Under the pieces are notes generated by a model. The model did not search any database, was not told the origin of the DNA, and saw nothing but the letters and a program-made list of their open reading frames with translations. A program made the translations under genes and the position numbers. DNA of 64,000 nt from contig NC_084610.1 of the NCBI RefSeq assembly GCF_033807715.1, positions 4,893,769 to 4,957,768 on the forward strand, written 5' to 3'. Each line of letters begins with the position of its first letter. The first letter of the stretch is position 1. The DNA comes from Cololabis saira. Its lineage: Eukaryota > Chordata > Actinopteri > Beloniformes > Belonidae. Positions 50,407 through 62,400 of the stretch are shown in pieces.

Positions 50407-53400
50407 ACTGCGTTTACATGCAGTCAATAACCCTTTTAAAACCCGAATATTGGCAATAACCCGAATTTGCACGGCCATGTAAACACCAATAACCCCTTTG
50501 AATAACCAGAATTTGCTCATATTGGGGTTTTTAAAAACCCCAATATGACCCCTGGGTTACTCCTTTTAAAACCTGAATATTGGGTCATGTAAACGCCAAA
50601 TGGAATATCCCCATCAAACGGAACAGGAATATGTTTTCTGTGCATGCTCTGTTCACAAGGAATCCTGGTCTTTTGAGTCCAGGAAGTTCTACTAAACACG
50701 GAGCATTTGTTTTGAATTTGGATACAGGAAGAAGAAGCGGAAATTACGTGAATTGCGTCATGATGTTCTCCGCGCGTCAATGGTTTGATCAGGATATCCC
50801 AAATGATTAATTACCATGTAAACGGAATATTCCGAATGTTTCAGTAACCGGAATATTAGCAATAACCTGAATTTTGACTGCATGTAAACGTAGTCACTGA
50901 TGCAGTCATGCTCAAACACGAACCAGAACACAAAGGTTGTGGGGTTTTCCACCCCGCTACGTCTAGTTTCTCGGACGTCCTTGTTTTAGGTGACTTAATA
51001 TTAAATGATTTATCAATATTACTCTAATTTTTAATTGCTAAATACTAAAAGACCAGTTACCAGTTAAATCAATGAAAGCGGAGCATCACACTAGGAGGTT
51101 GGCTGGTGAATGATTACTTCATTATTATTTGAATTTGTACTGCTATTTTTCAATGTGACAAGATTATTGACAATTAGTTTAATTTATTCTCTTTGCTACA
51201 TAACAGTATACTAGTTAAATTAAGGTTTTCTGACTTGAGTAAACCACAACTCCAAAGCGAGTTCATAGTGTATGTCCATACGGTGAACAAATTAAATGAC
51301 ATCAGAAGAAAAGCCTAAAATTAAAACCACCTGATCCTGAAAGTGAGTCACGGTTGGTCCCAGATCGGTTTTTGTCCACCGTGTGACCTAATTTGCATAT
51401 GTGGGTCACACGATGAGGCGAAATGTCACCTGGCAGGGCTGCCCGTGTGCTTTCCTGTCACTTTGACGGTGATAGCATGAAGTCACTCACTCAAGCAAGA
51501 GAAACAGATGATGACAAGACAGAAACACAACAGAAAAACCAAAACTCAAGCAGTGATGAAGCAGCGTAGCTCTGATTCGCCACAGAGGAAGAACCTAAGC
51601 TACAAGACAGTTTTAAACATGTGAAAGTCTCTAACAGCGAGTGAGTTTCATCTTTAACTCCAGGCCAGTACCTCCTGGGTGCAGGTGGTTTGCTCTCCTC
51701 CTTCTCCTCGGGCTTCTTGGTGGCCGTGACTTTCTCAGCGCTGTCCAGGAGCGCGCTCAGGGCCACCCGGCGGAACACGTTTCCGTGGGCCTCCTTTATG
51801 AACTGGACCAGCTGGCGGATGTCACAGTACAGGCCCTGCCAGGGAAAACGCAGACCGAGCTGATGTTAGTCTGTGTGTTGATCAGAACCAGGTCCTGATT
51901 CTCTACCATGAACTAGGGCTGGGCGATATATCGAGATTTTAATATATATTGATATATTTTCAAACGCGATATGGTACGAGACAATATCGTTTATATCGAT
52001 TTTTTTTTTTTAATGATTTTGATATAGCTTATTTTGTGACAAATTGACTTGAATGTTTTATTTGAGTTTTGCACAAATGTTTTGTTATTTGCACAACTGT
52101 CAACTTCAGTGGAAAAGTCTGCCTGTTACTGTCTACATTGCATTAATTGCACAGTGTATTTTAATGTAATTGTTATGCAGGAAAGGGATATTTGTTTTAT
52201 TTTATTCAAGAAGCATTTTTATTCTATATATGCAGGCAGTTTATTTTTATTTCATTTGTTTTATACATTTTGATATTGTGCAGACCTCTGTTAATAAAGG
52301 AACCTGTGTGACATTTGGCACGAGGCTTTGTATTAAAACTGACTGTTTTTTTAAGGGTTTGCCTCAGAAAAAAATGAAGCTAACAGAGATGCTAACAGAG
52401 ATGCTATGCTATAATGCTTTGGGGGAAACCCCAATTATGGCACAGAAAAAATATCGATATATATTGGGTATCGACATTTAGCTAGAAAATATCAAAATAT
52501 GACTTTTGGTCCATATCGCCCAGCCCTACCATGAACAGAACCTTTCTTGTCATTTCCCAACAATCTGCACCAGCGATGTCAGTGTCGATCTAAAACTCCA
52601 GATTTACCAACACACACAAGTATACAGGGCTGTCTCAGAAAATTAGAATATTGTGATAAAGTCCTTTATTTTCTGTAATGCAAAAATGTCATACATTCTG
52701 GATTCATTACAAATCAACTGAAATATTGCAAGCCTTTTATTATTTTAATATTTCTGATCATAATTTACAGCTTAATAAAACTCAAATTATCCTACCTAAA
52801 AAAATTAGAATATTCTGGGAATCTTAATCTTAAACTGTAAGCCATAATCAGCAATATTAAAATAATAAAAGGCTTGCAATATTTCAGTTGATTTGTAATG
52901 AATCCAGAATGTATGACATTTTTGTTTTTTTTAAATTGCATTACAGAAAATAAAGAACTTTATCACAATATTCTAATTTTCTGAGACAGTCCTGTATTGC
53001 CATTTTAAAAATCCGACAACTGTAGAATGATCTTCTGCGTCTATTTGAGAGAAATAAACAACTCAGAAGATTTAACCGGTGGAACAAACTTCCTGTAGAC
53101 CTGAGGTCTGCTCCAACTGTCAGCTCCTTTAAATCAGGATAAAAACATTACTGTTTACTGAAGCGTAATCTTAAATTAAATACTTACCTGCTGGACTCTA
53201 CTGCTCTTATTTTTAACAGCTTGTGCTTTTTATTATTTTACTTCTTTTTTTATCATTTTATTCATAATTTTATTTCATCTTATTTGTTATTTACTGTCTA
53301 ATTATGTATTTTAATGTCAATGTAAAGCACTTTGAATTACCTTGTGTTGAATTGTGCTATATAAATAAACTTGCCTTGCCTTGCCTTGCCTTAAAATCAG

Positions 53401-56400
53401 CAAGGCAACTTAAAATAATTTTATACTCTAATTTTAAGCCCGAATTTCACCCAGAAGTAACAGAAAGTTACAGGGTTTGTAAATATGGAAAATAATGACA
53501 AATGATGCACTTCATGTGTAAAAAATACTTTAAAATAATTGGCACCACTATACATTTTTCAGAGGGGATCTAGGGGAACAAGAAAACCCTCAACAAGCTG
53601 AACCAACAGAGGAAGATCAGCAATGACGAGTCAACAAACAATTGATTAACATGAAGCATTCTCATTAATCGACCTATTAAGCTCGGATGTTGCTGATCTA
53701 AACCGTCCATGAGAGTAATTTAATCTGAAACTCAGGACACCGTCCTTGGATGAACATCAGTTGCCGTGGTGATCTCGCCAGGTTCAACATCAGTTGCCAT
53801 GGTGATCTCTGCAGGTTAAAAAGGACCAACCTTTGTGACCCTGAAAATTGTTTATCTCTAACAAGCTGCTTGAAAAAAAGCTTGGGTCTTGGGAATTTAA
53901 CCTCCCTCTGCTGTTTTTTTTTGCTCCTTGGAGTAAATGTGACATTTGAGAACCAGATCAGAGTAGAGTTTTTAAGTCTCCTTTACTTTATCTCCTAATT
54001 TCACACGGTGTTGCACCTGATGCACAGTGACGTGGGTAGCACCGTACCGTATCACTGTTTTGCTTTTACCAAAACATATCAAATGCATTCCTTTCAAAAG
54101 AGTGATTTTGAAAGAGTGATCTTGCTTTCTTTTTTGGTCTGGAAAAATTAAACTCATGTCCAGGCTGCTTAATGAACAAACTGCGTTTCCATGGTGATTA
54201 GCCTGAATGGAGGAGCCTGGCCGGCCATGTTACTTTTGTCCTATTTAATATAAACAATAAGTGTGGTTTCCAGGGAGAAGCACCAATGGGAATCTGAACC
54301 GCTGTGGAGTGAGAACGACCATGGACAGCAGAGGAGAGAGGGAGCATCAACTCAGACAGAGGAGGAGGGAGGGGAGTACTGCTCCGTCCGTTGCTACTGC
54401 CTCCTGGAAATCCAAGTCCAACCCAGAGGAACCAGGAAATTGTGTAATTGTTGTAATTAGACACCTCCTACCAGTATCTTATATCTTCACCAAGAGTCCA
54501 ATAAATCAATGATAAATTCACCGCGTTTCCTCTGACGAAAATGAGTCTTAGGGCCAGTTCCAATACACCCCCTACTCACTACCACTAGCCCTAAAAACGA
54601 AGCCACAGCGGCCCTTGTAATCTTCCCTAGGGATTGGGACACCACTTGCTACGTCACTGCGTGGTTTACGTTCGGGTACGTAAGCGACTGCGTAGTTACG
54701 TTTGCACATACGTCACACCATATCAGGAAACCCAGAGCTAAAAGCTGTTTTAATTTCTGCTGTAGCGCTGTTAATATGCCACTTTATTAAGTTTTAATAT
54801 TTTTTCAGGCGTAAAAGTAACCGTTAAGATCCCCAACCTGGGCTCAGTTTATCCAAATAACGCTTGTTAAGAAATTTGGTCTGATGTTTTCGGGGATGAG
54901 AAGAGCCGCCGGCTCGGGAGCTGAATTAAGGCTCAGTTATGCTTCTGCGTCAAAATGGCGCCGTGCCTACGGCGTGTGGTTTGGATCGACGCAGAGGACA
55001 CGCCGTCACCTGCGCCGTCACTGACGTGCACCTCCCGAAAATTGTAACTACGCGTCGAGGAGACGGCGACCACACGCAGACCGAGAGGGCTGTGATTGGT
55101 TCGTTTGAAAGCGAAGCATTTCCGGTTTCCGGTTTGAATCAGTAGTGAACTTCCAGGGCTCTTTTCTTCGTTTATGATTTTTTTTGTTTTTGTTTTTTGC
55201 ACAATAGTTGTCCTTATTTCTTTGATTTACTGTGACCGGAAAACGTCGGATAAACCATTCAGAAAAAGATCGCTAACTAGCGGTCGCGGGGGGTACTGCA
55301 CCGCGACCAAATGGAGAGACGGAGAAGTCCGAAGGGTTCAGCACGGCGTCACGGCTGCGGTGTGTGCTCTGCGTTGGTGTGACGCAGAACCATAACTGAG
55401 CCTTTATGGTTCCGCGTTAAATCGACGCAGAACCTACGGCGTAGGGTACGCGGTGACGTGTAACCTACGCCGTAGGCTCTGCGTTGGTGTAACGCAGAAC
55501 CATAAATCAGCCTCTATTTAGACCCTCCAGGAATCCGCAATTCCGCGATCGCGGAAATTTCCGCGGATTTCACGGCTGTCCGTGGATTTACAGACCTTCC
55601 GTGGATTTCAATGTCTGGTGCAGAAAAATCCCTTTTTTTACATGTAATTCTCATCCCGGCCGCTAGATGTCGCACATACGTAGTAACACTAGCCGGATAA
55701 GGAAACAAACAGTCACCAGCATCGGTCCTTGGCTTCCACGGAGACATAAAGTAAAGTTTAACTATTAACTACATACTGTATGGGGAGACATTACTACATA
55801 CAGCATAAAGAAAACCTTCAGTTATGGAGCGATTTCTCCGTCCGGTGCCCAGTAAGTCAAATGCCGCGTTCCATTTACCTCGGAAGTCGGAACTGGGAAC
55901 TGGGAATGGCAGCCATCTTGGAATGGTAACTCGGGGGTGGTGAAGCTTCTCCCACTTTCCCAGTGGGAAATCCCACTTCAAGGGGCGTTCCAGTTGAAAA
56001 TTCCGACTGGGAACTGGGAAATCCCCACTTCCGAGGACAAATAGTACTGTTCCCTGAACACTGGTTTTCCCAGTGTTCAGGGAACAGTACTATAGGCCTA
56101 CTGCATTTCACAGACCAAGTGTCAGCATTTTATATTTTTATTTTTACTGCAAATGGCCTTCTCTTTTCGTTGCAAATAAATATGCCAAAGTGGGACAAAG
56201 AAAATGTTGATGTTCATTATTTTATAACCAGTAATAGTATGTTACACACTGTTTTACAGTTTTAGAGTGTTTTGGTAAAAATGTACCTAATTTTTACATT
56301 AAAAATATATATTTTTTAATGCCCGCGGAATATTAACTTTCAAGCCGCGGAATCAAGAATTCCTCTCCGCGGAATTTAAACTTTTTCTTTGCAGATTCCT

Positions 56401-59400
56401 GGAGGGTCTATCTATTCTGGCGGGTACGTAAGCGGTCCTGGGCATTTCAAGGATTTTTGTGAGATCAGGTTGAAAACTTTGCAGCTTCACATTATGGCGG
56501 ACATTTCTCATTTTTTAGTGAATAAAATCAATATTTTGAGTTAGTTTCTGCATAAAAATGCATTTTGATTACATTTCTAGCGAGAAAATGCGTTGGTGTG
56601 ATGCGGAACCATAAATCAGCCTTTATTCTGGCAAGATCTTCGCAACAACGGGCAAACGAGTGATTATGTACATTCACTGAGTGAATATTATGTAGTAAAG
56701 TAAGTAAAGTAAAATATATATTTCTCGCTAGAAATGTAATCAAAATGCATTTTTATGCAGAAACTAACTCAAAATATTGATTTTATTTAAAAAAAATAAA
56801 GAAATGTCCGCCATGTTTTTTTGTTTGATTCAGTCTGCAAATGATGACGTAAAGCATTCTGGGAAATTTTTCTAGCCCTCTGTCAGCGAGTCAGCATCTG
56901 AAATCCCTCACTGTGAAGGGCTAGATTCATACACACTAGCCCTCGTTATATCCACTAGCCCTACATGCAAAGAGGAATTGGGACACCACTAACCTCACGG
57001 GAACGTGCAAAATTTAGGGGTAGGACTGAAAAGTAGGAGTAGGGGGGGATTGGGACTGGCCCTAACTCAGTAAAACCTCAATTCCAGTCCTCGTCTCCAC
57101 TCACCAAGTTCTCGGGGCTGTGCAGCTCGTGCGTGGTGGAGGCGCAGCGCGTGATCAGGGACTTGAACATGCAGCCCACCACCACGGCCTCCATGTTCTG
57201 GGCCAAGGACTTGTTGTCCCCGGTGGTGAAGTTGTTCCCGAAGCCCGCCTTGTCTGGAAGCAGCAGGGAGGCAGGAGAGACCATGGATCACACGGGGGGT
57301 GGCACAGTCATGGGGGGTGGGGGGACACATTACTGACCAGAGTATAAAACACCGAGCCCGTACACCAGGGAAGGTTTGGGGAGAGGGGGCAAAGGAAAGG
57401 GGTTTGGAAAGCATATGGGGGAGAAGCAAACTTAAAGTATTCAGGGCGGGGGATAAGGAATACATGCAAGTGACTAAGGCCTGCGTTAAGAACATAAAAT
57501 GACGTGGGGGTGGGGGCTTATTATCTCCGTCCAGTTTGATGAAGCTGCATGAACTGAATAAAAGTCCAGATTCAACCTTACAAGAGTAAATTTAGGAGTT
57601 CAAACAGAGTGAGGGGTGCAGCGATGAAAGCAGTGCCTTGGGAAGGGTCTGATCAGGTGAGAATATTCAGCTTATCGCTCCCATTATTCACTTATTAATT
57701 ATTGATTATGTGTATCTACCGATGTTTCTTTTTTTCGCCCTCCTGGACCTCTCACCTGCACTGCCGTACTCTGCAAGAGAAAAGAGGCGGGGCACAAGTT
57801 GATTGACATCAGGCCAGCACAGTCAGAGAGGACGTGGCACCCCGTCTCCGGAAGGAGGTGAACCCAAGATGCACACAAACCAACTGCCACGGTCAAAAAT
57901 AACTCACATAACATACACCAAAAACACAAACCAAACAAGGTGCCCTGTTCACTTCCATTAAAAAAAGACACTCATCAGTTCAGTAACTTGCCAAAGTGCA
58001 CAGTATTTTGTATGTACATGGATGTTTGCTGCCGCAGCCAAGCACAAAATACTTCAAATTTCAGGGCAAAAATGTAATTGACATGTAGAATGTGCCGATG
58101 CTCAGGGATAAAGCCACCGACTGTGCAGCAATGTAATGAGCAAAGCTTTGGATTGGCAAGTGTACAGAATGGATGAGTGAGTCGGGGAGGGAGCTCGGTG
58201 GAGTGGAGGAGGAAAAAGGGAGGAGGATGGAAGCAGGAGGGGAGAAAACCCAAACGGACTCATACGAGCAGGAGGAAGGGGAGAACAGATATATAAACAG
58301 AGATAGAGCTGGAATGCAAAGTTAAAATGCGAGGTGAGACAGCATTCGAAGAATCCAGCTTTGAGCTAAAATGTTGCGTTATGCAGCGTCAAAATGAAAC
58401 CACTGTCAACAGACTTAATCAAAAAACAACTCTAAAGTTTGCCATTAGTCAAATAAGTTAGTTTGTTCTTTAAACCACTGATCAAGCAAAATGGATCCCA
58501 ACCCTAAAGAATTGACTTTATTTACTTTTCATTACAAGTCTCAGGTCCAAAATGTTGGTTTAGGAGAAACGATGGAGGAAACTGAAGAATTAATTGCAGA
58601 TAACCAGCTCTTGTTGGTCGTTGAAAGTGTTGAATCTTCACCTAATTGAACATCTGGAAGTTTCCCAGGTCGGAAATAAAATATCAATGAATCTGAAATT
58701 GTTCTGTCCAAATGGTATAAGACTAAAAAACATGCAAAAAAAACAAAAAACAAATCAGCTTCCTGGTGGACTTTTGAACGACCAACGGGTCCAAATATAA
58801 AGGCTTTTTTAAATCATTCACATTTTTGGCTGCACTTTAGAAGTTTAATTCTCAGATTTTCTTACTTTAATATATATTTATTATTTGATAAATAAATTAT
58901 AGTTTAATTTGGTAATGTAGGGAAAAAAGTAACAATAAATCAAATCAGTACTCAAGTATTGGCTGATACTTGGAAAGTAAAAAAACAGCAACCTGTCAAA
59001 GGCAAGAAGGAAATGATATTGGAGCATTTCTAGTTAGCATTTGAACGTTTAACTAGCTCTAGAATGGTCATTTTTAGTAGTGATGCAGGCAGGGCTCTCA
59101 AGTCTCATGCATTGAGCGTGAGACATGCACTTTTCAAGTTCACACGCTGTTAAATCATTCACTTCACCGCACAGTAATTCCCACAGCCCATCTAACGAGT
59201 CAAAGGCAGACTACGCTGCTGTGGCTGAGCCAATCAGGAAATACAAGTTTCCTGTTGCCAGGTGAGGTCTGATATTCACCTTCAAGCATTCCATGAATGC
59301 GTAGGTCACAACACAACACACACACGGACAGAATAACCACCACTGTTCAAGGGGCCCATTTTAGGCTAAATGCCCCCCCACACCAAAAAATATAAATTTC

Positions 59401-62400
59401 ACTCCAAGCAAACGTCCAAACTTGAGCCCTGGTTGCAGGTATTTAAAAGCCCTGCATGCAAACACACTAAACTTGATGGAAAACAAGCTAATGCTGTTAA
59501 CTTAAAAGGGAAATGGCTGAAGACTGTGCAGAGTGGAGCTCCGCTGAGCTCTGCTCTAGGCTCCGCTCTAAATCCAGTTCCACTCCAGACCGGCAACATG
59601 CAGCTTCAAGAGTATGGAGAACCTTTCGCTGATAAATCAACCCAGGGGTCGGCAACCCAAAATGTTTTAGAGCCATATTGGACCAAAAACACAAGAAACG
59701 AATATGTCTGGAGCAGCAAAAAATTAAGTCTTGTATCAGCCTTAGAATGAAGACAACACATGCTGCATGTTTCTATATTAGTTATAACTGGGGAAAGATT
59801 TTGTTTTCCACTATGCACTTCAAGAAAAAGTTGAATGTTGAGAAAAAAGTCGAAATGTCGAGAAAAAAGTCAAAATGTCGAGAAAAAAGTCGAAATGTCG
59901 AGAAAAAAGTCAAATTTTCGAGGAAATTGTCAAAATTTCGTGAAAAAGTCAAAATGTCGAGAAAAAAGTCAAGATTTCGTGAAAAAAGTCGAAATGTTGA
60001 GAAAAAAGTCAAAATTTTGAGAAAAAAGTTGAAATGTCGAGATTAAAAAAGGAAAAAGGAAGCAAAAAAGAGAAAAAAAGGAAGAGAAGAAAAAAGAAAA
60101 AAGGAATAAAAGAAGAAAAAAGAAAAAAAAGAAGGGAAAAAAATGGCAAAAAAGAAGAAAAAAAAGAAGAAAAATAGGAAAAAAAGAAAAAAAAATAAAA
60201 AAAGGAAAAAAAAAGGTCAAACATTTTTGTAAAAGCTCCAGGAGCCACTAAGGCGGCGCTAAAGAGCCGCATGCAGCTCTAGAGCCGCGGGTTGCCGACC
60301 CCTGAATTAACCTAATGCTAATCACTCATGAGTGGAGGTCACATGGTTGCAGGCTCCACTTTAAATCAAGATACACTCCAGAAACATGTGACCTCCAGAC
60401 GATGGAGCCTTCCCTGATTATCCTAACCACTTGTGAGTGGAGGTCACATGGTGCCGCACACTCCACACAGCCAGATGCTGTTGTTCTCTAATATCTGCAT
60501 TTAAAAACACTTTCATTTTTAATTGAATAATACTAATCATTTAAAATCAAAGCCATAACATTTGTTTGCAGGTTGTAGAATACTAACTCATAAGCGTTAC
60601 CGCCAATAGCAGCATTAGTGCTAACCTGTTTGATATCAGCATTCAAATCCAGTGTTATTTAATCCGTCCCTCAACACTACTGCATTTGTCATCAGTGAAT
60701 ATACAGAGGTTTGTGTTTCAGGACCAGCGCCGGACTCACACCCACCACATACTTACTGTCAGTGATGGGCTCCATGCAGAAGCCCAGCAGTGCATGTAAG
60801 AAGTCCACAATGTTATTGAGGGAATCTTTGTTGACATACTCGCGCATTGTTTGGCGAAATTGCACCTTGTCCAGTTTATACAGGTTTGTCAGGCAGTTCT
60901 GGGCCTGAAAGAGAAGAAAGACATTTCTTACTCTGCATATAGAACCATTTATTCAAAGCAACATTACAGAAGTTTCTCTATTTAGTTCCAGTTATTCTTG
61001 CATCCCAAGCTATTTTGATCTATGGTCATTGATTTGACTGAAATGGAGGAGAAAATGGTTCATTTCCACATTGTTACTAAATCTATTTATAAAAACAATT
61101 GATTAGGATTGAAATAGAACTACAGCCGTTTCTCAGTGAAGTTTAAAACTCCACCCGGAGCCCTTGTCCAGGATTCATTTCAGTTTCATTAAACTTTTAT
61201 CATCATAAAGTGGAGATTCGGTTAAAAATTCATGGAGATGAATACTGGTCAGCCTCAGAAAATGACTAAATCACTAAAGCCGAACAGTCTGACCTGCATC
61301 CTGAGGCGATCTCCCGACAGCCCCCGGTGACCTTCACCACACCCGTAGGCGCAGCCCAGAGACTTGACTATCTTTATGAGCATGGTCAACGCCAGGCGGT
61401 GCGGGCTGAAGCCGGAGCCCTCTTCCTGCCACAGCGGAGCAGAGAAAACACAAACACAGGAGCTTTAGATGTCATCCAAATGTCCAGACTGGACACCCAC
61501 CGTGAAGACGTTTCAGCACACCTTTTTGTCACTATCCTTGTTTTTCTTCACATCATCCTTGCTCCCCTGCCCACTCCCTCCACCACTTCCTCCCCCACCT
61601 CCACCTCCATCTCCCCCTCCACCGGCTCCTCCCTGAGCGCCTGCTCCAAGGCCCTGGGAGGTCGGGTCTCTGGCTCGCACCTCCTGGTTCTCCTTGTTGT
61701 CGGGTTTGGACACTTTCTTCCCCATGCCGGGCACCACGCCCAGCTGCAGCAGGCAGTCGATGATGTTGAGCGCTACGTCGCAGATCCTGGAGCTGATGTC
61801 GTGGCTGAGGACGGCGTAAAGAGCCCGCAACACTGCCTGGATAACAAGACAGAAGGGAGAAGGTTAGTTATGATCCCGTAGTTAGGATCCCGAATTTTAA
61901 GTATTTTTCAATAATGTTTGACCTTTTTTCCTTTTTTTCTTCTTTTTTTCTTTTTTTTCTTCCTTTTCTCTCTTTTTTTCTTTTTTTTTCTCTTTTTTTC
62001 CTTCTTTTTTTCCTTTTTTTCCTCTTTATTTCTTCCTTTTTGCTTTCCTTTTTAATCTCGACATTTTGACTTTTTTGTCGACATTTTGACTTTTTTCTCG
62101 AGATTGTACTTCAACATTAATCTCGACATTTCGACTTTTTTCTCAACATTTCTTTTTTCCCTATTTTTCTTCTTTATTTCTTCTCTTTTTTTCCTGTTTT
62201 TCTCTTTTTTTCCCCTTTTTTTCTTTTTTTTTCTTTTTTCTTCTCTTTTTTTCTTCCTTTTTCCTTTCCTTTTAATCTCGACATTTCGAATTTTTTCATG
62301 AAATTTTGACTATTTCCTCGAAATTTTGACAATTTCCTTGAAATTTTGACTTAATTCTCAACATTTCGACTTTTTTCTCGAAGTGCATAATGAAAAAAAT

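Larger units (their letters stand above)
54550..57064. mobile_element. Outer inverted-repeat element holding several nested elements
   Basis: Outer ends GGGCCAGTTCCAATACACCC and GGGGATTGGGACTGGCCC are inverted, flanked by TTA and TAA. Both sides also carry ACTAGCCCT motifs. It encloses at least four smaller elements. Confidence 0.65.

Noticed and set aside
50105..50520. Cys/Val-rich and Thr/His-rich open frames
   Set aside because: They translate the (CA)n/(TG)n microsatellite; only exon 8 at 50224-50322 is real coding sequence here.
59969..60272. Hydrophobic Phe-rich minus-strand frames resembling a membrane protein
   Set aside because: Poly-A/G-rich filler of a hAT-like element read in reverse; no start context, no conservation, no topology pattern.
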